DNA of 64,000 nucleotides from Oscillospiraceae bacterium (GTDB lineage: Bacteria > Bacillota > Clostridia > Monoglobales > Monoglobaceae). Below the pieces are notes generated by a model, which ran no database searches, was not told the DNA's origin, and saw only the letters and a program-made list of their open reading frames with translations. Made by a program: the position numbers and the translations under genes. Shown here one piece after another: positions 52,892-61,831 of this stretch. The number at the start of each line of letters is the position of its first letter. Within the stretch, counting starts at the first letter, position 1. Location: assembly GCA_015068605.1 (NCBI GenBank), contig SVKF01000005.1:62001-126000 (forward strand), read 5' to 3'.

Positions 52892-54700
52892 ATGGCGGAG
52901 ATAAAAGTTCTTCCTCAAAATATTGCGGATAAAATTGCGGCAGGTGAGGTTGCTGAACGACCCAGCGCTGTTGTTAAAGAGCTTGTTGAAAACTCTATTG
53001 ACGCAGGGGCGACAAGTATTCAGGTTGAAATTGAAAAGGGTGGAGTTAAATGCATAAGAGTGACAGATAATGGTTGCGGAATCCCTGAAAATCAGGTTGA
53101 AACGGCATTTTTGCGCCATGCAACAAGTAAACTCCGCAACATAGAGGACCTTTATTCAATGTCGACAATGGGTTTTCGTGGTGAAGCCCTTTCCAGTATC
53201 TGTGCGGTTGCAAATGTGAGAATTATAACGAGAACAGAGAGCGAAGAAGAGGGAACTTTAATGGAGCTTTCCCATGGCATTCCGTCTCCAAAAGAGAGTA
53301 TCGCCTGCAATAAAGGTACAATAATGGAGGTTTGCGACCTTTTTCAAAATATTCCGGCACGAATGAAGTTTCTCAAAAAAGATTCAACTGAGTCCGGTTA
53401 TGTTGCGGATGTGCTTGGCAGAATTGCTATGGCAAAACCAAACATAAGCTTTAAATATGTCTGCGACGGAGCGGAGGTTTTTCAGACCTCGGGTGACGGG
53501 AATCTGAAAAATGCCATTCTTAATATTTATGGACTTGAATATGCAAAAGGGCTTATAGATGTGGACTATGAAAAAGACGGTGTCCGCATATTCGGTGTCT
53601 GCGGAAAAAGTGATTTAGCGAGAGGTAACAGAACGAGGCAGACACTTTTTGTAAACGGCAGATACATAAAAAATCATGTTATAGCCAAGGTTGCCGAGGA
53701 GGCTTACAGAAACTCGATTATGGTTGGTAAGTTCCCGTTTTTTGTGCTCAATATAAATTTGTCTCCGTCGTTGGTTGATGTGAATGTTCATCCTGCGAAG
53801 ACTGAAATTAAAATTGCAGACGAGAAACGGATTTACGATACGGTTTATGGCGCTGTGAGTAATGCACTCATGGGAGCCGTTAAGGATGAGCCTAAAATGG
53901 AGAAGGCAATTCCCGTAAGAGAAAATTATGCGGAAAATGCATCGGTTTCTCAAATAAAAATGAAAATCCCGTCTTTTTCGCAGAGGGTGAGAGAGGAAGT
54001 CCCTGCCCAAACGGTTGAAAAATTTATTGAATACACTGTGCCTCATAAGGAGGAAAATGTTTTTTGTGAAGAAAAAACAGAGGATGTTTTTGATTTTATA
54101 GAAGAAAAAGAGGAAGAAATTCCATATAAGGTGGTTGGTCAGGTTTTTGAAACCTATGTGATTTTCCAGCAAGGCGAAAAAATGTTTTTTATTGACCAGC
54201 ACGCCGCACATGAGCGATTTCGCTTTGAAAACCTGCTTTCGGATTACAAGGCAAAAAAGAAATTCGGACAAATGCTTTTAATTCCCGTTGTTATGAATTT
54301 GACAACAAGTGAGATGGATGTGTTTAGGGAAAATCAAAGCGTTATAGAGGATTTTGGCTTTGAGGCGGAGGAGTTTGGAAAGGACGGAATTATCATAAGG
54401 CAAAGCCCGATAACCTCGAGCGATGAAGAGATTAAGGGACTTATGGCGGAGATGATTGAGGGCTTTTCGGGCGGATTTAAAAATTCTGTTTGGGATTACG
54501 AAGAAAAAATGATTGATATGATTTCCTGTAAATATGCCATAAAGGCGAATAAAAAGCTGACGGAAATTGAAATGGATGATATTGTCAGAAAAACACTGGA
54601 GCTTGAAAAAAGAGGCAAGGCGACCTGTCCTCACGGCAGACCCATAAAGATTGAATTTTCCAAGCAGGAAGTTGAAAAAATGTTTAAGCGAATTGTTTAG
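52892..54700 (+). CDS. mutL: DNA mismatch repair protein MutL (endonuclease type)
   Basis: A 602-aa GHKL ATPase with ENSIDAGA, DNGCGI and MGFRGEALSSI in the N-terminal domain. The C-terminal domain has DQHAAHERFRFE near residue 435, which fits the DQHA-x2-E-x4-E metal-binding motif of nicking MutL proteins, and CPHGRP near the end. So this organism probably nicks via MutL rather than MutH. The linker near residues 330-420 is acidic and variable. Confidence 0.96.
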   Translation: MAEIKVLPQNIADKIAAGEVAERPSAVVKELVENSIDAGATSIQVEIEKGGVKCIRVTDNGCGIPENQVETAFLRHATSKLRNIEDLYSMSTMGFRGEALSSICAVANVRIITRTESEEEGTLMELSHGIPSPKESIACNKGTIMEVCDLFQNIPARMKFLKKDSTESGYVADVLGRIAMAKPNISFKYVCDGAEVFQTSGDGNLKNAILNIYGLEYAKGLIDVDYEKDGVRIFGVCGKSDLARGNRTRQTLFVNGRYIKNHVIAKVAEEAYRNSIMVGKFPFFVLNINLSPSLVDVNVHPAKTEIKIADEKRIYDTVYGAVSNALMGAVKDEPKMEKAIPVRENYAENASVSQIKMKIPSFSQRVREEVPAQTVEKFIEYTVPHKEENVFCEEKTEDVFDFIEEKEEEIPYKVVGQVFETYVIFQQGEKMFFIDQHAAHERFRFENLLSDYKAKKKFGQMLLIPVVMNLTTSEMDVFRENQSVIEDFGFEAEEFGKDGIIIRQSPITSSDEEIKGLMAEMIEGFSGGFKNSVWDYEEKMIDMISCKYAIKANKKLTEIEMDDIVRKTLELEKRGKATCPHGRPIKIEFSKQEVEKMFKRIV

Positions 54701-54709
54701 GGTGAAATA

Positions 54710-55654
54710 ATGAAAAGTAAAATTCTTGCAATAGTAGGTCCGACGGCTTCGGGGAAAACGGCGTTCTCCATTGAAATGGCGAAACGATATAACGGAGAGA
54801 TTGTCTCCTGCGATTCAATGCAGATTTATAAGTTTATGAATATCGGAACGGCAAAGCCGACAAAGGAAGAAATGGCAGGCATTCCCCATTATATGATTGA
54901 TGAGATTTCTCCCGGTGAGAACTTTAGCGTTGTTGAGTATGTTGCGCGTGCCAGAGGTTATATCGATGATATTTTAAGCAGAGGAAAGCTGCCGATTTTG
55001 GTAGGAGGCACAGGGCTTTATCTTGACAGCGTTATAAACAATACCAAATTTTCTGAGAGTGACGGAGACGAAAAATACAGAAACGAACTGTATGCTCTTG
55101 CAGAAAAAGAGGGAAATGGTGCTGTTCATTATCTTTTGGAAGCGGTTGACCCTGACTCGGCGGAAAAAATTCACGAGAATAACTTAAGACGGGTTATAAG
55201 AGCACTTGAGATTTATAAAACAACAGGGAAGACCATGACGGAGGTAAACCTTGAATCTGTCCGTGAGCCTTTATATGATTCCCTTATAATCGGGCTTGAT
55301 GTGGAACGGCAAATGCTCTATGAGAGAATAAATCAACGGGTTGATATTATGCTTTCGGAGGGTCTTTTGGATGAAGTTCGCATGGTAATGGAAATGGGGA
55401 TAGACAAGGAAACAACAGCAATGCAGGCAATCGGATATAAAGAGCTTATTTCTCACTTTGAGGGGGAGTGTTCTTTGGAAGAGGCGGTTGACAAAATTAA
55501 GCAGGAAAGTCGCCGATATGCCAAAAGACAGATGACATGGCTGAGAAGAAATGAGAAAATTAACTGGATTGTGTTACAAAATGGTTACAGTTATGATAAA
55601 ATTGTGATACAAGGTTGTATATTGGCAGATAAGTTTGGTATAATGAAAGCGTAG
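54710..55654 (+). CDS. miaA: tRNA dimethylallyltransferase MiaA
   Basis: Transfers the dimethylallyl group to A37 of UNN-reading tRNAs, giving the substrate of MiaB. The 314-aa protein has GPTASGKTAFSIEMA (P-loop), DSMQIYKFMNIGTAKPT near residue 35, GGTGLYLDSV near residue 98 and AMQAIGYKE near residue 238, followed by RRYAKRQMTWLRR. It lies 9 nt after mutL. Confidence 0.96.
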   Translation: MKSKILAIVGPTASGKTAFSIEMAKRYNGEIVSCDSMQIYKFMNIGTAKPTKEEMAGIPHYMIDEISPGENFSVVEYVARARGYIDDILSRGKLPILVGGTGLYLDSVINNTKFSESDGDEKYRNELYALAEKEGNGAVHYLLEAVDPDSAEKIHENNLRRVIRALEIYKTTGKTMTEVNLESVREPLYDSLIIGLDVERQMLYERINQRVDIMLSEGLLDEVRMVMEMGIDKETTAMQAIGYKELISHFEGECSLEEAVDKIKQESRRYAKRQMTWLRRNEKINWIVLQNGYSYDKIVIQGCILADKFGIMKA

Positions 55655-55666
55655 GAGAGAAGCTTT

Positions 55667-56920
55667 ATGGACAAGCCTGAAAAGAGACGGAAGAAACATC
55701 TGACCGGCAAAACAGTTTTGCTGTGTCTTTTTCTGATTTTCTTTGTTTATATAGGGATTAACTTTATGGTGAATTCCGGAGGAAGTTTGACAACATATAT
55801 GGCGAGAGAGGGGGAGCTTGACGAAAGCTTCACCGTGGACGGTTTTATATTTAAAAATCAGAAGGTTTTATATGCTCCGGAGGATGGCTATATCGAGTGT
55901 GCTGTTGAGGAATCCGGAAGAGTCGGCAAAAACGGAATTATTGCATATATTTATGAAAACGATGCTCCCATAAATGTCAAAAACAGAATTAGGGAGATTG
56001 AAGATAAGCTGAAAGAGCTTTCTGAAAATGACAGAAGTATATCAGCCTCCGAGAACGATTCTATTAGATTAGAGCAGGATGTGTCTGAAAAAATAACCGA
56101 AATTGCGGCGCTTGTCCGTGATAATGATATGGAAGGTCTGCTTGAAATTAAAGATGAGCTAAATGAGATTGTTGAAGCCAGAAGGCGAATTTCGGGCGAT
56201 GGGAAAAGTAATCAGGAGATAGAAGAGGAGCTTAAGGCTGAAAAGGCGGAGCTTGAAAAAAAATACGATATGACAAGGCTGACGATCAGCACCGACACAG
56301 CAGGTTCGTTTACAGCAAGAATTGACGGACTTGAAGAGGTGCTTGACGGAAGCAAGGTTGAGGAAATAACGCAGAGCTACCTTTCCAATATAAAAGCCGG
56401 AGACGAATCGGATAATAGTGAGTCAAAAGTCAAGAAGGGAAGTCCCATTGGGAAGGTTGTTGATACATATTCATGGTATTTTGCGGCAACGGTTGAAAAG
56501 GATATGGTAAATTCTTTAAACCCGGGCGACAGCGTTCGACTTAAATTTCTTGACTCCAGTGATAATATAATAGATGGCAGCGTTTATCAGATTTCTGACG
56601 AAAACGAAGGAAAGGCTGTGTTGATTATAAAGTCTGCAGGATATGTGGACAACCTGTATTCAATGTCAATGGCAAGAGTTGAGGTTATCAAAAAGACCCA
56701 CGAGGGAATGAGAATTCCGGCGAAAGCCATAAGAGTCAATGATGGCAAAAAAGGGGTTTATATTTTGTCAGGGAATAAGGTTAAATTCCGAGAAGCAAAG
56801 GTTTATTATATGAACGAGGAATGGGCTGTTGTATCCCGTGATGATGAAAAAGGTTTGAAGCTTTATGACAGCGTTGTTGTCGGCGGTTCAAATATATATG
56901 AAGGCAAGGTGGTCAGATAG
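55667..56920 (+). CDS. HlyD-like membrane-fusion protein
   Basis: A 417-aa protein with one N-terminal membrane helix (residues 16-34, TVLLCLFLIFFVYIGINFMV), a split lipoyl/barrel region (VDGFIFKNQKVLYAPEDGYIE; GRVGKNGIIAYIYENDA), a Glu/Lys-rich coiled coil at about 105-215 and a C-terminal beta-barrel with RIPAKAIRVNDGKKGVYILSGNKV, typical of efflux adaptor proteins. No ABC or MFS partner is encoded beside it. Its place between miaA and the yggS-sepF genes suggests an envelope or division-linked role, which is inference. Confidence 0.75.
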   Translation: MDKPEKRRKKHLTGKTVLLCLFLIFFVYIGINFMVNSGGSLTTYMAREGELDESFTVDGFIFKNQKVLYAPEDGYIECAVEESGRVGKNGIIAYIYENDAPINVKNRIREIEDKLKELSENDRSISASENDSIRLEQDVSEKITEIAALVRDNDMEGLLEIKDELNEIVEARRRISGDGKSNQEIEEELKAEKAELEKKYDMTRLTISTDTAGSFTARIDGLEEVLDGSKVEEITQSYLSNIKAGDESDNSESKVKKGSPIGKVVDTYSWYFAATVEKDMVNSLNPGDSVRLKFLDSSDNIIDGSVYQISDENEGKAVLIIKSAGYVDNLYSMSMARVEVIKKTHEGMRIPAKAIRVNDGKKGVYILSGNKVKFREAKVYYMNEEWAVVSRDDEKGLKLYDSVVVGGSNIYEGKVVR

Positions 56921-57600
56921 TGGGTATTCCCGAAAATACCGAAGAAGTACGCAGGAAAATTTCAGAAGCCTTGAAAAAATCGGGCAGAAACGAAAAGGCT
57001 GTAACTTTAGTCGGAGTTTCAAAAACTAAACCGGTTGAGCTGATAAAGGAAGCTGTTGAATGTGGAATAACTGTGCTTGGTGAAAACCGTGTCCAGGAAA
57101 TTATGGAAAAATATGAACATATTGATGGTGTTTCCTGGCATCTTATCGGTCATTTGCAAAAGAATAAGGTTAAATATATTGTTGATAAGGTGGAGCTGAT
57201 TCATTCCGTTGACAGTGTTGAACTGGCAAGAGAGATTGATAAGCAGGCTAAAAAAATCGGGAAGATTCAAGAGATTCTTATTCAGGTAAATATTTCCGGA
57301 GAGGAAAGTAAGTCGGGGATTGAGCCGTGTGAGGCGGAAAGTGTGTGCCGACAAATTGCTGAATTTGAAAATGTCAGGGTCAAAGGGTTTATGACCATGG
57401 CACCTCGACTTGCCGGTGAAGATGAGCTTCGTGAGATTTTTGGCGGCTTGAGACTTTTGATGCAGAAAATTAAAGAAAAAAATATAGAAAATGTTGAACT
57501 TTGTGAGCTTTCCATGGGAATGTCCGGTGATTATGAAACAGCAATTATGGAGGGAGCAACAATTGTCCGTGTTGGGACAGGCATATTTGGTTTGAGATAA
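56920..57600 (+). CDS. yggS: YggS family pyridoxal 5'-phosphate-binding protein
   Basis: A 226-aa alanine-racemase-fold protein for PLP homeostasis (YlmE in Bacillus). LVGVSKTKPVELIKEA holds the PLP lysine near residue 34, GENRVQEIMEK, WHLIGHLQKNK near residue 73, and LSMGMSGDYETAIMEGATIVRVG near the end with the phosphate-binding residues. The start is a GTG sharing one base with the preceding stop. It begins the division cluster, as ylmE does. Confidence 0.95.
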   Translation: MGIPENTEEVRRKISEALKKSGRNEKAVTLVGVSKTKPVELIKEAVECGITVLGENRVQEIMEKYEHIDGVSWHLIGHLQKNKVKYIVDKVELIHSVDSVELAREIDKQAKKIGKIQEILIQVNISGEESKSGIEPCEAESVCRQIAEFENVRVKGFMTMAPRLAGEDELREIFGGLRLLMQKIKEKNIENVELCELSMGMSGDYETAIMEGATIVRVGTGIFGLR

Positions 57601-57634
57601 TAATTAAATTTTTATATATTTTGGAGGGTTTTAT

Positions 57635-58099
57635 ATGAATTTTGTAAACAAGCTTTTAACAATGATTGGGTTCAATGACAATGATGATTTTGATGACGAA
57701 CTTTTTGATGAAACCGAAGAAGAGGGAACAGAAAAATCGGTAAACAAGTTTGATACCGAGAGCGAAGTTGGTGCTGACGGTAAGAAAAGTAAGGTTGTTA
57801 AAATTCACACAACAGCTCAGCTTAAGTTGGTTGTTATGCAGCCGGAAAGCTTTGATGATGCAAGAGATATAGCAAATCATCTTAAAAACAAAAAGCCTGT
57901 TGTTATGAATCTTGAATTTGTTGAAAAGGATATTGCAAGAAGAATTGTTGACTTCTTAAGCGGAGCAGTTTATGCTGTTGACGGTAATATCCAGAAGGTT
58001 TCAAACGGAATATTCATCATAACTCCGTATAATGTAGGCATTATGGGAGACTTTAAGGATGAGCTTCGCAGTAAGGGCATATTCCCCTGGAGTAACTGA
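57635..58099 (+). CDS. sepF: Cell division protein SepF
   Basis: Anchors and bundles FtsZ filaments at the division septum. The 154-aa protein begins with a short amphipathic membrane-binding helix (MNFVNKLLTMIGF), an acidic linker (residues 15-45) and the SepF core at 65-150 (KLVVMQPESFDDARDIANHLKNKKPVVMNLEFV; RRIVDFLSGAVYAVDG). It follows yggS and precedes ylmH. The ylmG gene normally between them in Bacillus is absent. Confidence 0.96.
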   Translation: MNFVNKLLTMIGFNDNDDFDDELFDETEEEGTEKSVNKFDTESEVGADGKKSKVVKIHTTAQLKLVVMQPESFDDARDIANHLKNKKPVVMNLEFVEKDIARRIVDFLSGAVYAVDGNIQKVSNGIFIITPYNVGIMGDFKDELRSKGIFPWSN

Positions 58100-58101
58100 T
58101 A

Positions 58102-58860
58102 ATGACTCAAAGCGATGACCTTAAGCTTTTGTTGTCAAAGGCTGATGATGCCGTAGTTATATCAGAGAATAAGTATATGGTCAAGGCTGTCGGATTTATG
58201 ACTCCGGCAGAGAAGAATTTTATTGAGAAAAACGTGAAAAGACCTATAGACGGGCGGATTATCTATTTCGGTGGGTATGACGATGCGGAGAGAACTCTTA
58301 TGATTGTCATTCCGGAATATATAAGTGACGAGGACGCAAAAGCGGAGATTTCCGTATTGCAGATAAAAGCGAGATATTTAAAAGAAATGAACCATCGGGA
58401 CTTTTTGGGAAGTCTTATGGGGCTCGGAATAAAACGGGAAATGGTAGGGGATATCCTTGTGTATGAGGATAGATGTATCATTTTTGTCAGGTCTGAAATA
58501 AAGGAATATATTATTAATAATCTCGATAAAATAGGCAGACACGGGATTGAAATTACAGAATGTCCGCTGAATGAAATTAATATTCCTCAAAGAAATACGG
58601 AAAAAATTAACGGAACTGTTGCAGGAATACGGCTTGACAGTGTTTTGGCGGTTGCGCTGAAAACATCAAGAAGTCGTGCAACGGAATTTATAATCGGCGG
58701 ACTTGTCAGCTTGAATTGGGAGGAAACAGTCAGCCTTTCAAAAGGGATTTCCGAAGGAGATGTAATTTCTGTCAGAGGCAAGGGTCGGTTTAAAGTCAGC
58801 CGTATCGGGAATATAACAAAAAAAGGCAGATACAGTATAACGGTGGAGAAATATATTTAG
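58102..58860 (+). CDS. ylmH: YlmH/S4 domain RNA-binding protein
   Basis: A 252-aa protein with an N-terminal globular part (IYFGGYDDAERTLMIVIPEY; HRDFLGSLMGLGIKREMVGDI near residue 100, the best conserved YlmH segment) and a C-terminal S4 RNA-binding domain near residues 180-245 (RLDSVLAVALKTSRSRATEFIIGGLVSLN). YlmH has been linked to cell division and to rescue of obstructed 50S subunits. It lies 2 nt after sepF. Confidence 0.92.
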   Translation: MTQSDDLKLLLSKADDAVVISENKYMVKAVGFMTPAEKNFIEKNVKRPIDGRIIYFGGYDDAERTLMIVIPEYISDEDAKAEISVLQIKARYLKEMNHRDFLGSLMGLGIKREMVGDILVYEDRCIIFVRSEIKEYIINNLDKIGRHGIEITECPLNEINIPQRNTEKINGTVAGIRLDSVLAVALKTSRSRATEFIIGGLVSLNWEETVSLSKGISEGDVISVRGKGRFKVSRIGNITKKGRYSITVEKYI

Positions 58861-58873
58861 GAGGTGCAATGCT

Positions 58874-59503
58874 ATGTTTATGCCGCTTGAAGTGGAAGAG
58901 AAAACATTTTCAAAGCAAATGCGCGGATATAATAAAGAGGAAGTGGATACTTTTGTTAAGGGAGTTGCCAAGGACTATGCGACTCTTTATAAGGAAAATC
59001 TTGCTCTAAAGGATAAAACCGCCACTCTTTCTGATGCAGTAAAGCAATATAAGGCGATGGAGGATACCCTTCAACAAGCCATTATTGTTGCCCAGAGTGC
59101 AGGGGAAGAAGTGAAGAAAAATGCGTATGCCAAGGCTGAAAATATTATTAAGGATGCTGAAAACAGAGCGTCTGAAATAGTAAATGAAGCAGGCAAGGAA
59201 GTTACGAAGGTTAATTATGAATATGAGGAAATGCGAAGAAGCGTTGAAATATTCAGAACGAGAATAATTTCTCTGCTTAATTCTCAACTCAGCATTGTCA
59301 AGGAGTTTGCAATGGCTGACCCGGGCATAAAGAAAGCAAGTGAACAGCAAAATAATCAAGCACCATTAGTATCTTATGAAGAAAATGCAGTGGTGGAGGA
59401 AAAGGACGAAATGTCCGATATTATTAAAACCCTTGAGAGGGTTACAATGGAACTTCCGAAACTTGTTTTAAACGAGAATGGCGAATATGTCGCGGCGGAA
59501 TAA
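58874..59503 (+). CDS. divIVA: DivIVA domain protein
   Basis: A 209-aa polar and septal scaffold protein. The N-terminus MPLEVEEKTFSKQMRGYNKEEVDTFV is the lipid-binding DivIVA segment with the hydrophobic tip at the start, followed by a long coiled coil (residues 30-150). The C-terminal 50 residues are variable and acidic. AGGAGGTG lies at good distance before the ATG at 58874. It is the last gene of the yggS-sepF-ylmH-divIVA group. Confidence 0.94.
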   Translation: MFMPLEVEEKTFSKQMRGYNKEEVDTFVKGVAKDYATLYKENLALKDKTATLSDAVKQYKAMEDTLQQAIIVAQSAGEEVKKNAYAKAENIIKDAENRASEIVNEAGKEVTKVNYEYEEMRRSVEIFRTRIISLLNSQLSIVKEFAMADPGIKKASEQQNNQAPLVSYEENAVVEEKDEMSDIIKTLERVTMELPKLVLNENGEYVAAE

Positions 59504-59517
59504 AAATTAAATGGGGC

Positions 59518-59613
59518 TGGACGAAAATAGCACAGATCCAATAAACTGAATCCTGAAGGTGTACAGAGGTACTCCGAGAGGTGAGGCTTATTTAAAACAC
59601 AAAACACTTTTTA
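59518..59613 (+). repeat. Dispersed structured element, copy 5
   Basis: AATAA (59540-59544) pairs with TTATT (59588-59592), extended by C-G and G-U after one mismatch, around CCTGAAGGTGTACAGAGGTACTCC and GAGAG; inner hairpin GGTGTAC-AGAG-GTACTCC. The leader TGGACGAAAATAG and the tail AAAACACAAAACACTTTTT match copy 1 closely. It lies immediately after divIVA on the same strand. Confidence 0.75.
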
Positions 59614-59656
59614 ATTTAGAAATTCACCATACTGCGAATTTCTTCCCTAATTTATG

Positions 59657-59708
59657 AAGAGTATTTTGTCATTTACACCTTTAAAAATGATTTTTTATAC
59701 TCTTTTTT
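59657..59708 (+). terminator. Terminator of the divIVA transcript
   Basis: AAGAGTAT (59657) pairs with ATACTCTT (59697), with an inner TCATTT / AATGA pair, followed by TTTT. Another hairpin AGAAATTC / GAATTTCT lies just before it at 59618-59643. The short sequence at 59713-59732 (inverted AAATGCACCGACCACACA) is shared with the flank of the hairpin at 29703. Confidence 0.7.
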
Positions 59709-59772
59709 GTGTTTTGTGTGGTCGGTGCATTTTGCTGCAGTCCCATTTTCGTATTTTAAAAGGGGAAATAGT

Positions 59773-60228
59773 ATGTATATATTAATAGGAATTGCCGTTT
59801 TGATAGCTGATTTTGCCAGCAAAATGATTGTGGACAGCAATATGAGAATTGGAGAAAAAATAGAACTTATTGAGGGTGTTTTTTCTCTGACATACATAAG
59901 AAATAAAGGAATGGCGTGGGGGCTTTTACAAAATCAGAGATGGATATTTATAATCGGAACAGTTGTCATTGTCACGCTTATGATACTTTATTATGTGAAA
60001 AATAAGGATATTCACTTTACGGGTAAGCTTGGTCTTATGTTGAGCGTTGCAGGTGCTTTGGGAAACCTTATTGACCGTTTATTTTATAAGGACGGAGTTA
60101 TTGATTTTTTGAGTGCGGATTTTATTGATTTTCCTATATTCAATGTGGCGGATATGTCAGTTTGTATAGGAATGGGTATTTTGATAATATATATTTTGTT
60201 TTTTGAGCAGAATAAAAAAGAGAGTTAA
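59773..60228 (+). CDS. lspA: Signal peptidase II (lipoprotein signal peptidase)
   Basis: Cleaves lipoprotein signal peptides. The 151-aa protein has four membrane helices and the catalytic aspartates in GNLIDRLFYKDGVIDFLS near residue 98 and FNVADMSVCIG near residue 126. The ORF track starts at 59707, but AAAGGGGAAATAG precedes the ATG at 59773 (MYILIGIAVLIADF). The stop is directly followed by the rluD start. Confidence 0.94.
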   Translation: MYILIGIAVLIADFASKMIVDSNMRIGEKIELIEGVFSLTYIRNKGMAWGLLQNQRWIFIIGTVVIVTLMILYYVKNKDIHFTGKLGLMLSVAGALGNLIDRLFYKDGVIDFLSADFIDFPIFNVADMSVCIGMGILIIYILFFEQNKKES

Positions 60229-61140
60229 ATGGAACAGATTTTATTAAAGGTTGAAGAAAATAACATAAGAATAGATAAATTTCTCGCAAATAAGCTTGAA
60301 AATATGACAAGGTCAAGAGTTCAGAAGCTTATTGATGAGGAATGTGTTAAAATTTCCGGAGAGGTCATTAAGGCTAACTATAAGGTGAAATCGGGAGAGG
60401 AAATTGAAGTTAATATTCCCGATGTGCAGAGCATGGAGACTGTTGCTGAGGATATTCCTCTTGATATTGTGTTTGAGGATGACTGTATGCTTGTGGTGAA
60501 TAAACCACAGGGAATGGTTGTTCATCCTGCGGCTGGGAATTATTCGGGGACATTGGTTAATGCCCTTCTTCACTATTGTCCTGACACTCTTTCGGGAATA
60601 AACGGAGAAAAGCGACCGGGTATACTTCATCGGATTGACAAGGATACCAGCGGACTCTTGCTTGTTGCGAAAAATGATTTGGCACATCAGAGCTTGTCGG
60701 AGCAAATTAAAGCCCATAGTTTAACAAGAGAATACAGAGCATTGGTGCATGGAAATATAAAAAATGATGAAGGGACTATAAATGCACCCATAGGAAGGCA
60801 TCCGGTTGACCGAAAAAAGATGACCATAACTAATAAAAATTCAAGAGAGGCAATAACCCACTATAAAGTTCTTGAAAGATTTAAGGGATATACGTTTATA
60901 AGCTGTCGCCTTGAAACGGGGAGAACCCATCAGATAAGAGTCCATATGTCAAGCGGCGGTCATAGTATTGTGGGAGATAAAACTTACGGAATAAAAGATA
61001 AGTTTAATTTAAACGGACAGCTTCTTCATGCCTGTCGGGTGGGATTTATTCATCCTGTTTCGGGCGAATATATGGAATTTATGCGTGATATTCCTGTGCA
61101 TTTTGAAAATGTCATAGAAAGACTCAGGAGGGAACTTTGA
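60229..61140 (+). CDS. rluD: RluA family 23S rRNA pseudouridine synthase (RluD-like)
   Basis: A 303-aa synthase with an N-terminal S4 domain (RIDKFLANKLENMTRSRVQKLI) and a catalytic domain with HRIDKDTSGLLLVAK near residue 135, containing the catalytic Asp, VNKPQGMVVHPAAGN near residue 90, and ETGRTHQIRVHMSSGGHSIVGD near residue 225. The length and S4 domain fit RluD rather than RluA. It follows lspA directly, as in Bacillus (ylyB), and shares one base with radC. Confidence 0.93.
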   Translation: MEQILLKVEENNIRIDKFLANKLENMTRSRVQKLIDEECVKISGEVIKANYKVKSGEEIEVNIPDVQSMETVAEDIPLDIVFEDDCMLVVNKPQGMVVHPAAGNYSGTLVNALLHYCPDTLSGINGEKRPGILHRIDKDTSGLLLVAKNDLAHQSLSEQIKAHSLTREYRALVHGNIKNDEGTINAPIGRHPVDRKKMTITNKNSREAITHYKVLERFKGYTFISCRLETGRTHQIRVHMSSGGHSIVGDKTYGIKDKFNLNGQLLHACRVGFIHPVSGEYMEFMRDIPVHFENVIERLRREL

Positions 61141-61811
61141 TGGAAAATTTACATAAGGACCACAGAAAAAGAATGTATAGAAAAGCTGAAGAAATGGGTC
61201 TTCAGAATATGGAAGAACATGAAGTCCTTGAAATAATATTATATGCCATTGTTCCAAGAGGAAACACAAATGAAATAGCAAAGAGAATGATTGCAAAGTT
61301 CGGCAATGTGGCAAATGTTTTGAAAGCTGACGAGAAGGAGCTTGTAACCATTGACGGTGTCGGAAGCACGACAGCAAAATTTATAAGAAACTTATATGAT
61401 GTTTTGGGTGTTGTTGAAAGATGTGCTGCTTTTTCAGAAAAGAAGATTGAAAATTCAGCAGATGCCATAGACTATGTTAAACCGTTTTTCAACGGAAAAT
61501 GCTCCGAACAGTTCTATATGGTCAGCCTTAACAAGAACGGCGGAATAATAAGCAGTCATTGGCTTTCGTCGGGGATAAGTGACGAAGTTCATATATATCC
61601 GCAGATTATCGCAAGAAAAGCGCTTATGGATGAAGCACATTCGGTTATTATAGCTCATAATCACCCGGGTGGAACGCTTTCTGTGTCATTTGCTGATGAG
61701 AATATGACGATTAAAATTAAGAAAACTCTTGATGTTATCGGAATAAAACTGTTTGATAGCCTGATTATTGCAGGCGGAAAGGGCATAAGTGTATTGAATC
61801 AGCTTATGTAA
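61140..61811 (+). CDS. radC: RadC family protein (JAB/MPN domain)
   Basis: A 223-aa protein with an N-terminal helix-hairpin-helix region (GVGSTTAKFIRNLYDVL near residue 77) and a C-terminal JAB1/MPN metal-binding domain with AHNHPGGTLSVSFAD near residue 175. The cellular role of RadC is unclear; a DNA-repair role is doubtful. The TTG in the ORF track is one codon upstream of the ATG at 61140, which has AGGAGG 8 nt away. Confidence 0.93.
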   Translation: MENLHKDHRKRMYRKAEEMGLQNMEEHEVLEIILYAIVPRGNTNEIAKRMIAKFGNVANVLKADEKELVTIDGVGSTTAKFIRNLYDVLGVVERCAAFSEKKIENSADAIDYVKPFFNGKCSEQFYMVSLNKNGGIISSHWLSSGISDEVHIYPQIIARKALMDEAHSVIIAHNHPGGTLSVSFADENMTIKIKKTLDVIGIKLFDSLIIAGGKGISVLNQLM

Positions 61812-61831
61812 AATGAAAGGGGGGAGTCCAA

